The notes under the pieces: model-generated
Databases searched by the model: none
What the model saw: only the letters and a program-made list of their open reading frames with translations
What the model was told of the DNA's origin: nothing
From: a virus
Virus record (IMG/VR): IMGVR_UViG_3300022602_000067
Location: 17,013-81,012 of that record
DNA length: 64,000 nt
Reading direction: 5' to 3' (one strand)
In this document: one piece after another, positions 7,076-15,554 of the stretch
How the letters are laid out: each line of letters starts with the position of its first letter
Numbering within the stretch: position 1 is the stretch's first letter
Made by a program: the position numbers and the translations under genes

Positions 7076-8120
7076 TTTCTTCAGTCTCCTCTGGGATGGT
7101 AGTTGTTGTATTTTTGATATGAAATTTGTTCATTATCATATCTAATTTATCATCTTTCCATTCTTTTCGGTAGAATTTGAATTCCTCACCTGTCTCAGGA
7201 TCGACCCACTTGAGTCTATTACCTTCTTGTTTCAGTATGCCAGCTTTTTCGCACATATCGACCATACCGCTATAAGGATTCATACCTGTTTCATACGGAA
7301 TTTTAATTTGTACAGTTTCAAAAGGCTTGCTATAACGAGTTTTCATAATTTTGCAGGATGCACGAATACCCATTACATCTGATACCTTGTTGCCGTCTTC
7401 GTCTTCTTTCAACTTCAACTTCTTCATGGCAACTACTATGGAACTTGCGTAGACAAATCCTTGTCCTCCGGAAATTTTATCATCTGGGTCGAACATGTCT
7501 TGCGAAGCGTATGTGTGATTAGTACATACCATGCCGACGTTGTAATTACCAAACATATTAACACAATTACGAACCAGCGCCGTAAGTGCTTTAGGTTTAC
7601 GACCCATGTCACCTTTCAAGTCTCCGGCTTCAAACTGGTTGATGTCGGTAGGGGTAAGCAACATACCCAAGCTGTCTATGACGAACAAGACTTTTGGACG
7701 CTCAGTCATCTCTTTGTACTCTTTCATGAATTCGTGAATGGTTTTTGCCACATCATCGATCATGGCCATGTTGAGTTTGAGTAGTTTATCTTCGCTTGTG
7801 TCTACACCTAAATCGTGTAGCCATTTTTCATCTAGAGCATTTTCTGTATCAATCAGGATAACATAGATACCTTGTTCTTGTGCATTGCGTACTAAATTAC
7901 CTGAGCAAATAAAACTCTTACCTGCACCAGATTCGCCAGCAAATACTGTGACTTTACCTAGTGGGATACCTTTGTGGAAATCTCCACTGATCAAGTAGTT
8001 AAGCGTATAATTGCCTGTACTAACCCAATCTGTAGGATCATTAAATCCTACGCCGAGACCGTCAATCGACTTGGTCAAGGTTTTTCTAAATTTTGATAGA
8101 TCGAAGGCTTTTGTAGCCAT
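7065..8120 (-). CDS. uvsX: UvsX RecA-like recombinase
   Basis: The 351-residue protein is a RecA/Rad51-superfamily strand-exchange ATPase of the T4 UvsX type. Walker A is GESGAGKS (about 62-69), Walker B is KVLFVIDSLGML (about 137-148), and MVCTNHTYASQ with DKISGGQGFVYAS provides the motif 3 and L2 DNA-binding loop region. The start is the ATG at 8120 (MATKAFDLSKF), preceded by TTTAGGAGAATT, a strong Shine-Dalgarno; an upstream in-frame start at 8156 has no support. UvsX works with gp32, UvsY and UvsW in recombination-dependent replication, all of which lie within 5 kb. T4 UvsX is slightly longer (about 390). Confidence 0.96.
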   Translation of the reverse strand: MATKAFDLSKFRKTLTKSIDGLGVGFNDPTDWVSTGNYTLNYLISGDFHKGIPLGKVTVFAGESGAGKSFICSGNLVRNAQEQGIYVILIDTENALDEKWLHDLGVDTSEDKLLKLNMAMIDDVAKTIHEFMKEYKEMTERPKVLFVIDSLGMLLTPTDINQFEAGDLKGDMGRKPKALTALVRNCVNMFGNYNVGMVCTNHTYASQDMFDPDDKISGGQGFVYASSIVVAMKKLKLKEDEDGNKVSDVMGIRASCKIMKTRYSKPFETVQIKIPYETGMNPYSGMVDMCEKAGILKQEGNRLKWVDPETGEEFKFYRKEWKDDKLDMIMNKFHIKNTTTTIPEETEENVE

Positions 8121-8184
8121 ATTTAATTCTCCTAAATAGATAACTAGGGCGTACAACTAGGTTGCAGAGGCCCGAGACGAGTGC

Positions 8185-9171
8185 TTATTGCTTTTGACGA
8201 TTACGGATCATTGCCAAGATATCTTGGGCACGACTATCACCGCCTGCACTTGCGTCAGCTTTTGGTGCTGGTGCAGGAGTAGACTTAGCTACTGGTGCTG
8301 GAGTGTCGTCTGGATCGATGTCATTATCGATTGGAGCACTTGCTTTAGGAGTTGCTTTTACAGGATCGCCAGTTGCTTGGCCCATACCCGCTGGTTTGAA
8401 ATATTGTCCCCAACGTTCCATGTCGTATGGTTCGCCGTCGACTGACGCTTCAAACATTTCTTTCATAACCTTAAGTTCAACTTCGCCTGGCTTCTTAGGT
8501 AGGAAGTCGCTTAGATTAAATAATCCGTGAGTTTTAATTGCCGCTTGTTCGGCATCACTTAATGGACGCTCACGACGTGCCCAAGAACTAGTTGAGTAGT
8601 CAGCATAACCGCCTTTTGATGTTTTCTTCATGCGATAGTCTAAACCATGTACATAGTCGGTTGGTAAATCTTCCAACTCTGGATCGACTAGTGCCGCACG
8701 AATTGACGTAAAGATCTGAGGACCGATAATGAATCTGCGGATTGGATTTTCTGGAATTTCTTCTGCTTTTTCGCCTAGTCCGTCTTCTACAACGAAACCT
8801 TGGAAAATATAACTACGCTTTTTCCAGTACTTACGACCCATATCTTCTAGACTTGGATCTTTGAACCAACCACGCACTTCTGCCAAGATCGGGCAAGAAT
8901 CGCCATACATTTCTACGCATGGAACTTGTACTGTGATGTTTTTGCTTTCAGATTCGCCTTTGATGCCTGCAAAGGGAAGTTTGATCATTGCACGTTCAAC
9001 CCAGAAAAAAGTATTATCTGAATTGCCGTCTGGTAAGAATCGCATAACGGATTCTCCACCTTCTTTAAGATTCCAGAACGGATAAATCGATTTATCTCCG
9101 CCTGTCTTATTGTCAGAGCCACGTTGCTCATTTTGTTTTAGTTTTGCTCGAATTTCAGCTAAAGATGCCAT
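8185..9171 (-). CDS. 32: gp32-type single-stranded DNA-binding protein
   Basis: The 328-residue protein matches the gp32 family in length and core blocks. A basic N-terminal region (RAKLKQNEQRG, cooperativity B-domain) precedes the OB-fold core with VMRFLPDG, WVERAMIKLPFAGIKG and VPCVEMYGDSCPIL. T4 gp32 binds zinc through one His and three Cys; here I see only the two cysteines of VPC...SCP in this segment, so the zinc site may be altered. The C-terminus is a Pro/Ala/Lys linker with a DNDIDPDD acidic patch and ends RAQDILAMIRNRQ, unlike the purely acidic T4 tail. A strong AGGAGAAT Shine-Dalgarno precedes the ATG. The leader holds two hairpins, a possible autoregulatory site as in T4. Confidence 0.93.
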   Translation of the reverse strand: MASLAEIRAKLKQNEQRGSDNKTGGDKSIYPFWNLKEGGESVMRFLPDGNSDNTFFWVERAMIKLPFAGIKGESESKNITVQVPCVEMYGDSCPILAEVRGWFKDPSLEDMGRKYWKKRSYIFQGFVVEDGLGEKAEEIPENPIRRFIIGPQIFTSIRAALVDPELEDLPTDYVHGLDYRMKKTSKGGYADYSTSSWARRERPLSDAEQAAIKTHGLFNLSDFLPKKPGEVELKVMKEMFEASVDGEPYDMERWGQYFKPAGMGQATGDPVKATPKASAPIDNDIDPDDTPAPVAKSTPAPAPKADASAGGDSRAQDILAMIRNRQKQ

Positions 9172-9210
9172 AATTATTCTCCTATTAATAGCCTTTGTTT
9201 TTGCCTGTAT

Positions 9211-9230
9211 GTTTTATCACCCGATAAAAC
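9211..9230 (-). promoter_or_regulatory. Hairpin in the gp32 mRNA leader
   Basis: An 8-bp perfect stem (GTTTTATC/GATAAAAC) with a four-base loop (GGGT on the transcript) lies 40-60 bases before the gp32 ATG. T4 gene 32 mRNA carries a leader pseudoknot that nucleates gp32 binding and autogenous repression; this element is in a comparable place. I did not find an obvious pseudoknot partner for the loop. Confidence 0.4.
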
Positions 9231-9261
9231 AAAAGTGCATATACATAGTATACGCACTTTT
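9231..9261 (-). terminator. Long hairpin, probable terminator upstream of gene 32
   Basis: A 14-bp stem with one mismatch (arms 9231-9244 and 9248-9261) and a 3-base loop is followed on the minus strand by TTTTGTTTTATC. It would end transcripts arriving from the 9311-10177 gene. A late promoter overlaps its outer arm. Confidence 0.6.
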
Positions 9262-9267
9262 ATTTAT
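9261..9267 (-). promoter_or_regulatory. Late promoter element of gene 32
   Basis: ATAAATA on the minus strand, preceded by C (CATAAATA), lies 90 bases before the gp32 ATG. Transcription would start inside the adjacent hairpin, so late transcripts would lack the full terminator stem. Confidence 0.45.
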
Positions 9268-9310
9268 GTTTGCAAGTGTTTTTTTGCTCTAAATATGAGC
9301 AGATATTTAA

Positions 9311-10177
9311 TTATCTGTAGTGTACTAAACTTACGATTCTCTTCAAATCGTCATAGGTTGTGCTTTCACCCATTGGTGCTGGGCCGGCTGGCATTGTTTG
9401 GGTTGCTTTTACCGCATTGGCTTGATTTTGCGAGTTGGCCGCTGGTGTTGCAGGTGCCGCCGCTGGTGTTGCAGGTGCCGCCGCAGCCGCTGGCTTGCCA
9501 CCATTAGGAGCACGACTTAGGATAATATTATCATTGATATCAGGTACACCACCGCCTTTAGTCAACCATGCTTGATCTTGTGGAGTCAATGCCGCAAATT
9601 TTGCAGCCTGAGCAGGATCTTTATAAGGGTTATTAACAGCGGGTGCCGCTGGAGTACTTGTTGCAGGTGCTGGAGCAGGTTTTGCTTGATTGGCTGGATT
9701 TTCTAAACCACCTGTTGGGATTGCGGTTGCCGCATTAGTAGTACCGACTGGATTCTTAGCGGCATCTCCTGTAGGAGCCGCTGGAGGTGCAGTTGTGCCT
9801 GCTGGCGCTGCCGCTTGTCCGCCAAATTGTGCTTGTGCCGCTTGGGTAGCAGGACCCATGATACCATCAGCTTTAATTTTTGCACCTTTAGCAATTAAAT
9901 CTTGTTGAAGTTTTATCACATTAGGATCTGACTTTGCCGCTGGTTTGCCAGCCGCATTCATAGCTGCCGCGCCACCTGCCGCGCCTGCCAAGCCTGCCGC
10001 GCCCGCAGTCTTCACAGGATTTGCACCCATCCATGATCCAACTTTTTGTGCACCAGCTTTAACAGCGTCTCCAATAGCACCAAGAACTCCTTCATTTTGT
10101 TGAGATTCTATTTGTGCTATTTTTTCTCGTAAACTTGATACTTTAGATGCTAGTTGTGTTTCGCCAATTCTTTTCAT
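9311..10177 (-). CDS. Ala/Pro-rich virion-type protein with a peptidoglycan-binding-like domain
   Basis: The 288-residue protein has an N-terminal helix (about 1-30), a Gly/Ala-rich stretch (about 55-75) that could be membrane-active, and then VIKLQQDLIAKGAKIKADG-IMGPAT (about 87-111), the signature of the PG_binding_1 fold (LQxxL...xG...DGxxGxxT). Two long Pro/Ala/Thr linkers flank a segment with LTPQDQAWLTKGGG and DINDNIILSRAPNGG. The C-terminus MGESTTYDDLKRIVSLVHYR resembles the tails of two neighbouring genes. A wall-binding domain on a flexible linker suggests a virion protein that meets the cell wall during entry, or a lysis accessory, but no catalytic domain is present. Shine-Dalgarno GAGGATT precedes the ATG. 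Confidence 0.7.
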   Translation of the reverse strand: MKRIGETQLASKVSSLREKIAQIESQQNEGVLGAIGDAVKAGAQKVGSWMGANPVKTAGAAGLAGAAGGAAAMNAAGKPAAKSDPNVIKLQQDLIAKGAKIKADGIMGPATQAAQAQFGGQAAAPAGTTAPPAAPTGDAAKNPVGTTNAATAIPTGGLENPANQAKPAPAPATSTPAAPAVNNPYKDPAQAAKFAALTPQDQAWLTKGGGVPDINDNIILSRAPNGGKPAAAAAPATPAAAPATPAANSQNQANAVKATQTMPAGPAPMGESTTYDDLKRIVSLVHYR

Positions 10178-10186
10178 TTTTAATCC

Positions 10187-12622
10187 TCATCTTAATCCTG
10201 CAATTTTAAGTATCGCAGTTAGTTCTATATTTTCTTTCATTCCTTGCGGACCTTGTGGCATTCTAGGGTCCGCCATATGACCTAACTTAAATTTTTCAAG
10301 GTCAGCCATAGTTGGCATCTTTGCTATGTTACTAAGATCGGAGGAGCCGTGCGGTTGTCCTGGCGTAGCCAACGGGCCAGTTATGTTTGGCATATTTGGC
10401 ATATTTGGCATATTTGGCATAGAAAACATGCCTTCGTCAGCTTCTTGATCGTGCATGCCTGCTAAGTGACGGATATGACCTAATTCACTAGACGCATGCT
10501 GTTCGCTTGGATCCATTTTATCGATTAGCTTCAATACATGATGCAGATCCTGCTCTGTGGCATTACTGAATTCGCCATTCTTAAAATCTTTGAGAACTTT
10601 AGTTTTTGCACGAGTTCCGCCTATTGTAAAGTTTCTAGCTTCTTTATTCCAGAATCCACTTATACTTTTAAGCATTTGTTCCACGCCACTTTTATCACTA
10701 TCAGAATCAAACCCAAAATCTTTAGGCTCCATACCACAGTCATGTATACAATCGTGTAGTGTCATTTCTTTATGACCAAAGTCTAATGTTGTATCTAATG
10801 TTGCGCCGTGCTTTTTAGCTGTATGTATTGCTTTAATTAATCTAGCTTTAGGATGCGATCCTGTACTTTCTGCTACAGGTGGTGCTCCTGGAGGTACAGC
10901 TCCTGGAGGTACAGCTCCTGGTGCTGGTGGTGCTCCTGGAGGCATTGCACTTGCATCCGGTGCTGGTGGTGCTCCTGGAGGCATTGCACTTGCATCCGGT
11001 GCTGGTGGTGCTCCTGGAGGCATTGCACTTGCATCCGGTGCTGGTGGTGCTCCTGCTGGAGCGCCTGGAGGAAGTTCAACTCCTCCAACTGGAGTAGCAT
11101 CACCTTCTGAATCTAGAGCCTTAGTGGCAACAATCTCTTGGGCTATTTCTTTAGCCTTAGGAGCGTCTGGTTCGCTAACCTTACCCGAGGCTAAATCTTG
11201 TAAATACAATTTGATTGCTGTACCAACATCGTCTTCATCTGAAAGACCTTCTAAATAATCATCGGTGAATACTTGACTATCTAAAATACCTTTAAGACTT
11301 AGTGCGGCATTTATACCATCAACTCCTGGTCGTAATCCTGAGCTTATTAATTCTTTAAGTTTGTCTAATGCTTGTGATCTACGTGCTACATCAGCACTAA
11401 ACAATTCGTTATGTCCTTCTTCATCTTCGGCGTCTTCTAACAAACCGTTGACGAAATTTTCAAATTGATCTTCTGGTGATTCTTTAATTCGCTTGCCTTC
11501 TTCGTTGTATTTTCCAGATTTTTTCTTTGAAATAGCAATGGCAGCCTGTTGCGCATTTCCTGTTTCATCTAATAAATCATCTGGTGTTAATTCCTTAATA
11601 CCAACATTTTCTCCTACTAGTCTATAGATATACGGAAAGGCTGTTTTTAATTCTTCGTTAAATGTGCGGATAGTTAAGCGATCGATCCAATCATTTAAGA
11701 TTTCTTCTGGAATGTCTTGAGATTCTTGTGCTGTAAAACTTTCTGCAAATGCTTGATAATATGTAGAGCGTTGGAGATTGTGTATTTCTTTTTTAACAGC
11801 TTCAATACGTTCATTGACTGTGCTGTTTATGTCATCCATTGCTTCGCTAAGTGTATCATTACGACCAACATAGTTCTTGAATTTACGTAGTTGGGCTAAT
11901 TCTTCGCTTAATCCGGTAATATGCTGTCCGATCGGATCATAAGGATTACCACCGGCCTTGATATGTTCTGCTAGAGCACGGGCTCCATTTAAGTGCTTGT
12001 AAGGATAACGGAAACGTTCACCGTTTGAATTTTCAACCCAGATACCCTCGATATGCATTGTACGTCCAGCGGCAAGTTCTGTGTTAATTGGTTGACTGTG
12101 TTTTACTACTAATCGAGCTTCGCCTAGATCTTGATAACTCATGCGGCTTGTGCCATACATCTTGTTTTCCATCATAGATGATTTAGGAGCCATTGGTCCT
12201 TTAGGTTGCGGCTGTTGTTGAACAGGCTGTTGCATAACTGGTTCTTCCTTACGTTTTGATTGAAATTCATAGTCTCGTTTATCTAATTGATCTTTACCAA
12301 TGTTTTGGATGTCAAAATTTAATAGTCGATCTTTAGCAAATGATCTTAATCCGCGAATAAATCTAAATATTCCTTCATTTTGTTTATTGGCTAGTTCTCC
12401 ACTAGTTTGCACAATAATACCATCATCTTCATCTAGCGTGATAGTCACTGTTCCTAGCTTTTTACCAGCATTTTTATACTCAAATTCAAAAAATCTAGCC
12501 TTAGGTATATCTTGTTTTTTGCTCAGTACACCTGCATTTTCATCCCCAATTTTAATGTCATTAAAACGGGTGCTAATTTTTCCGTATAAATCTAAAGCAA
12601 TTTTATCTAAATTAGTTTTCAT
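10187..12622 (-). CDS. Large conserved phage protein with Pro-rich repeats, function unknown
   Basis: The 811-residue protein starts at the ATG at 12622 ([15 protein letters not shown]); an in-frame TTG at 12673 would overlap the terminase gene and is less likely. Residues 1-115 form an alpha/beta domain. A Gln/Pro-rich linker leads to a conserved-looking block near 160-260 ([34 protein letters not shown]), then a long helical region (about 260-500). Residues about 525-590 are tandem [13 protein letters not shown] repeats, and MPNMPNMPN repeats lie near 755. The tail ends [17 protein letters not shown], a motif shared with neighbours. No catalytic motif is visible. An ATAAATA element lies 4 bases before the ATG and there is no Shine-Dalgarno. 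Its place between terminase and virion-type genes suggests a head or internal protein. Confidence 0.7.
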   Translation of the reverse strand: MKTNLDKIALDLYGKISTRFNDIKIGDENAGVLSKKQDIPKARFFEFEYKNAGKKLGTVTITLDEDDGIIVQTSGELANKQNEGIFRFIRGLRSFAKDRLLNFDIQNIGKDQLDKRDYEFQSKRKEEPVMQQPVQQQPQPKGPMAPKSSMMENKMYGTSRMSYQDLGEARLVVKHSQPINTELAAGRTMHIEGIWVENSNGERFRYPYKHLNGARALAEHIKAGGNPYDPIGQHITGLSEELAQLRKFKNYVGRNDTLSEAMDDINSTVNERIEAVKKEIHNLQRSTYYQAFAESFTAQESQDIPEEILNDWIDRLTIRTFNEELKTAFPYIYRLVGENVGIKELTPDDLLDETGNAQQAAIAISKKKSGKYNEEGKRIKESPEDQFENFVNGLLEDAEDEEGHNELFSADVARRSQALDKLKELISSGLRPGVDGINAALSLKGILDSQVFTDDYLEGLSDEDDVGTAIKLYLQDLASGKVSEPDAPKAKEIAQEIVATKALDSEGDATPVGGVELPPGAPAGAPPAPDASAMPPGAPPAPDASAMPPGAPPAPDASAMPPGAPPAPGAVPPGAVPPGAPPVAESTGSHPKARLIKAIHTAKKHGATLDTTLDFGHKEMTLHDCIHDCGMEPKDFGFDSDSDKSGVEQMLKSISGFWNKEARNFTIGGTRAKTKVLKDFKNGEFSNATEQDLHHVLKLIDKMDPSEQHASSELGHIRHLAGMHDQEADEGMFSMPNMPNMPNMPNITGPLATPGQPHGSSDLSNIAKMPTMADLEKFKLGHMADPRMPQGPQGMKENIELTAILKIAGLR
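10389..10420. repeat. 9-bp tandem repeat (MPN repeats)
   Basis: About three and a half copies of GGCATATTT encode Met-Pro-Asn repeats on the minus strand inside the 811-aa protein. The repeat is in frame and likely arose by slippage. Confidence 0.85.
10920..11054. repeat. 39-bp tandem repeat ([13 protein letters not shown])
   Basis: Three full 39-bp units start at 10920, 10959 and 10998, followed by a partial fourth from 11037. They are almost identical at the DNA level and encode a Pro/Ala linker in the 811-aa protein. Recent expansion by slippage or recombination is likely. Confidence 0.9.
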
Positions 12623-12626
12623 GTTA

Positions 12627-12633
12627 TATTTAT
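12627..12633 (-). promoter_or_regulatory. ATAAATA element abutting a start codon
   Basis: GATAAATA on the minus strand ends 4 bases before the ATG at 12622. If it is a functional late promoter, the transcript would begin at or within the start codon. Confidence 0.35.
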
Positions 12634-14234
12634 CACATACCCGTCGATATGAATATAGGTAGCGGGGGTTCAAATTCTTGATCGGTAATCCAATCGCTGG
12701 TTACCCTAATGTGTTCAAAGACCTGTGGATCCCATTCCGCAAGCACTTGACTCATACGTATCAGCAAAAGTAAAGCCGCTACTAGATCATCGTGTTGGCC
12801 TTCTTTGGCTTTGAAGCTAGTTCCGCTGGCAATATAGGTTTTTAATTCGCTGATTAAAGGACGGCTGTTTAGAACACATTTTTCTTCCTCTATTAAGAAT
12901 TTGACCTTAGCGCATGCGGCAATCTTAGTTCCGTGTGTAGTATTAAATCCTTTGCGGAATTTTTTAACGTGTCCTTTACGTGCAGGCTCGCTAAGAAAAA
13001 CTCCCGGAAACGTTTCTTCTCCTAGATTATCTATTACTACTAAAGCACTTTCGCCTACTGTATTATTCTCTACACTCCAATATATATGATTAAAAGGCTC
13101 GCCGCCTATTTCATCTGCAATATATTTTAGTATGTCTCTTAGTATTTTTACCTGACCCTGGATAGGAGTGATATTGTGTTGCCATTCGGCTACCTGTATC
13201 ATGCTAGGCATTTCGAAGACTTCTATCGCTCCAAAATCTCCGCCTGTTCCTAGACTAGGGTCAAATGCTACCAGATAAACTTTGCCCGACTCGGGTTTTT
13301 TCCACCAACGCACCTGACCCATTTTCCAGGCTGGTTCTCTACCGGCCATATCGATTAGTTTAAGACTACTAATTAGTGTTTCGTCATAGACTAAGAATTC
13401 GCAACCATACTCGCGACGGAAACGCTCTTCACCGATACGACCCATTTCAGTTTTCTTCCAGTTCTCATCGCGATCCGGATGTTCGTGCCATTCTGCACGG
13501 AATCCGTGGAATCCATTACGACCTATACCGTCGGTTCTTTCGTCACCGTACTCGTTAAATTTATCCTGGCTTTCTTTCCAGATTATAGCAAACTCGTCCT
13601 CGTCACTGTTAGGTGTTGAGGTAATAATTGCTCGTCCACCAGTTGCGAGTGTCGGGCTGATTGATGTCCAGAATTCTGTGGCAATATTTGGCTGTACGAA
13701 GGCAAACTCGTCGCAATAAAGGAGGGATATAGACATACCGCGGCCTGTGTTGCCAGTTGTTGTAGCAGATACAATTCTTGATCCGTTGTCAAATTCAATA
13801 CTCCCCTTGTTATAGTTAACTACACCTGCTCGAACATATTCGTCACATAATTCGTATCCATAACGAATACGTTGCATAATTTCCTGTGAACCGGTGTATT
13901 TGTGCGCGGCTACTAGAATAGTTTGATCAGGATGGAACATGGCATACCATAACAGATATGCTGATGCACAAGTTGTCTTACCACTTTGACGTGGCAGCAT
14001 ATTAATATTAAAACGATAATCGTGATATGCGTTTAGTAGTCGTTCCTGGTATTCGTAAGGCTCAAATTTAACTTTACCTTTAACAGGATGCTGGATATGA
14101 AAGAAGTTTTTACTGAAGTAGTGATAACCAGTTGTGGGGTCAGCACAGGCTAGCAAGTCCTGAACCTGCTGTTCTGTAAACTTTTCTTTAGTGTGAGCCT
14201 TTTTTGTTAAGACCCCGTCGAGACTTTTTGCCAT
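12633..14234 (-). CDS. 17: gp17-type large terminase subunit
   Basis: The 533-residue protein is the DNA-packaging motor and headful nuclease. The N-terminal ATPase shows the Walker A variant MLPRQSGKTT (about 79-88), Walker B LLYCDEF (catalytic Glu in DEF, about 169-175) and the coupling motif ITSTPNSDED. The C-terminal RNase H-like nuclease shows VAFDPSLGTGGDFGAIEV (about 330-347), VENN further on, and a terminal HDDLVAALLLL block with the last metal-binding Asp. T4 gp17 is about 610 residues; the shorter length reflects a reduced N-terminus. Its partner gp16 is encoded 2 kb upstream on the same strand, and a strong terminator lies immediately before this gene, so it probably has its own promoter. 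Confidence 0.96.
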   Translation of the reverse strand: MAKSLDGVLTKKAHTKEKFTEQQVQDLLACADPTTGYHYFSKNFFHIQHPVKGKVKFEPYEYQERLLNAYHDYRFNINMLPRQSGKTTCASAYLLWYAMFHPDQTILVAAHKYTGSQEIMQRIRYGYELCDEYVRAGVVNYNKGSIEFDNGSRIVSATTTGNTGRGMSISLLYCDEFAFVQPNIATEFWTSISPTLATGGRAIITSTPNSDEDEFAIIWKESQDKFNEYGDERTDGIGRNGFHGFRAEWHEHPDRDENWKKTEMGRIGEERFRREYGCEFLVYDETLISSLKLIDMAGREPAWKMGQVRWWKKPESGKVYLVAFDPSLGTGGDFGAIEVFEMPSMIQVAEWQHNITPIQGQVKILRDILKYIADEIGGEPFNHIYWSVENNTVGESALVVIDNLGEETFPGVFLSEPARKGHVKKFRKGFNTTHGTKIAACAKVKFLIEEEKCVLNSRPLISELKTYIASGTSFKAKEGQHDDLVAALLLLIRMSQVLAEWDPQVFEHIRVTSDWITDQEFEPPLPIFISTGM

Positions 14235-14248
14235 ACATTATTTAATCA

Positions 14249-14274
14249 AAAAAATAGACTCCGAAGAGTCTATT
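14249..14274 (-). terminator. UUCG-loop Rho-independent terminator
   Basis: On the minus strand a perfect 9-bp stem AATAGACTC/GAGTCTATT (14274-14266 with 14261-14253) closes a TTCG tetraloop on a C-G pair, the very stable cUUCGg type, and runs into TTTTTTGATT. It ends the transcript of the 14310-15554 gene. Confidence 0.9.
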
Positions 14275-14309
14275 TGGCACCTTGGACAGGGTGCTAACTG
14301 CGACGAAAC

Positions 14310-15554
14310 TTAACCGTTTAATCTTTTGTTTAATGCTAGCATAGCATTTAATTCTTTACTTTCATTCATTTGTTCTGGTAAGGTTGGAGTATGGTGTTGT
14401 CCTAAACTTCCTCGAATATCATTTTTCATACGCTTTCTTCTATCAGCCGTAAGTTTTCCTTTTGAGTCGCCTTTACTAGAGATACTACCATACCCCCAGT
14501 TCTCAGGATCATTGTGATGCTTAGGTAAATTACTTCTAGTATCTAATGGATCCGTCCATACAGTATCTCTGTCAAATGTAGATCGTTTTTGACCTGGATC
14601 TTTTTTAGGTCTTTCTTTTATACCGTATCCGTAATCTATGCTGTCGTAATCATCACTGTCGCCTTTCTTTTGAGTAAACAGTTTACCTTTGTATTTAGGA
14701 TCACGCCATTTAGCAGATTCTTCCATATCTTCATAATCTTTAGGATCATGTTCTTCATAGTGATAGTGCTCTAATGCCTCTTGACGACTCCAACCGTATT
14801 TTCGCATTAGGTGTCGAATCTTTTTCTCTTCGTCATCCTCGTGATGAGCGTTTTCTTTTACGTCTTTTTTAGACATTTTTTCACTTTCACGGCGAGCTTT
14901 GTCACTCATGTTAGTTACTTTACCCCGGCCATTTTTATCTTGGGCCTTGCGCCATGGAGTTTCTTCTTTCCACTTAATAACGTTGCCTTTTTCATCTTTT
15001 TCTTCTGTACGTTCTTCTTTAATAGCCTGATACATAGCAGATAAACGATTTACTAATGATTCATTATATGGATTTCCGCCGCCTTGCTTTTTATGCGGTT
15101 CCATAGAACCTTTGCTGTTCATGTCATCACCATGAAATGTAACGGCATCTATACCATGTGTATGATGAGTGTGGCCACCTTCAGCGGAATTACCCCAACC
15201 TTCTTTGTCATCGTCGATTACTTCAGACATGCGTTCTTCTTCTGCACCAAATAAAGGTTCTCCGTGACTATGATCTGGTTCATGATCTGAATGATGTGCA
15301 ACACCACTTTCAATATCTCGCAGTATGCTCATTAGATCTTTTACACCACCAGGCCCCGATCCATTCAGACTAACGTTCATTGTAACCGTATCTGGTTGTT
15401 TAGGCTGATCTTGATGGCCCATCATGCCTGGTAATCCCATTGGCCCGCCGATAATTATGCCTTCCTTTTCTGCAGGACCATCGGTATGGACAGGAGCGAC
15501 AGGAGCCCCTTCATCTATTCTTTTTAATTTAGTTAATAAGTCTTGTAGGTTCAT
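14310..15554 (-). CDS. Hydrophilic, His/Glu-rich phage protein, function unknown
   Basis: The 414-residue protein is highly charged and probably mostly disordered. It starts with a short helix (MNLQDLLTKLKRIDEG), then a Gly/Met-rich stretch and a histidine-rich region (HHSDHEPDHSHGE and GGHTHHTHG, about 90-135) that could bind metal ions. A Lys/Glu-rich middle includes ALEHYHYEEHDPKDYEDMEE. The C-terminus MNESKELNAMLALNKRLNG resembles the tails of the 288-aa and 811-aa proteins. The start overlaps the upstream stop (TAATG). The composition fits a scaffold-like, internal head or DNA-condensing protein rather than an enzyme, but no family is recognised. The reading frame is intact and ends at a strong terminator. 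Confidence 0.7.
   Translation of the reverse strand: MNLQDLLTKLKRIDEGAPVAPVHTDGPAEKEGIIIGGPMGLPGMMGHQDQPKQPDTVTMNVSLNGSGPGGVKDLMSILRDIESGVAHHSDHEPDHSHGEPLFGAEEERMSEVIDDDKEGWGNSAEGGHTHHTHGIDAVTFHGDDMNSKGSMEPHKKQGGGNPYNESLVNRLSAMYQAIKEERTEEKDEKGNVIKWKEETPWRKAQDKNGRGKVTNMSDKARRESEKMSKKDVKENAHHEDDEEKKIRHLMRKYGWSRQEALEHYHYEEHDPKDYEDMEESAKWRDPKYKGKLFTQKKGDSDDYDSIDYGYGIKERPKKDPGQKRSTFDRDTVWTDPLDTRSNLPKHHNDPENWGYGSISSKGDSKGKLTADRRKRMKNDIRGSLGQHHTPTLPEQMNESKELNAMLALNKRLNG

Noticed and set aside
9231-9261. Phage replication origin at the gene 32 hairpin
   Set aside because: A single hairpin with a T-rich flank is better explained as a terminator; no iterons or AT-rich unwinding block.
10920-11054. CRISPR-like tandem array
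   Set aside because: The 39-bp units are contiguous without spacers and are in frame within the 811-aa gene; they are coding repeats.
10853-11110. Trp/Cys-rich + strand frame
   Set aside because: The repetitive sequence is only the antisense reading of the Pro/Ala repeats.
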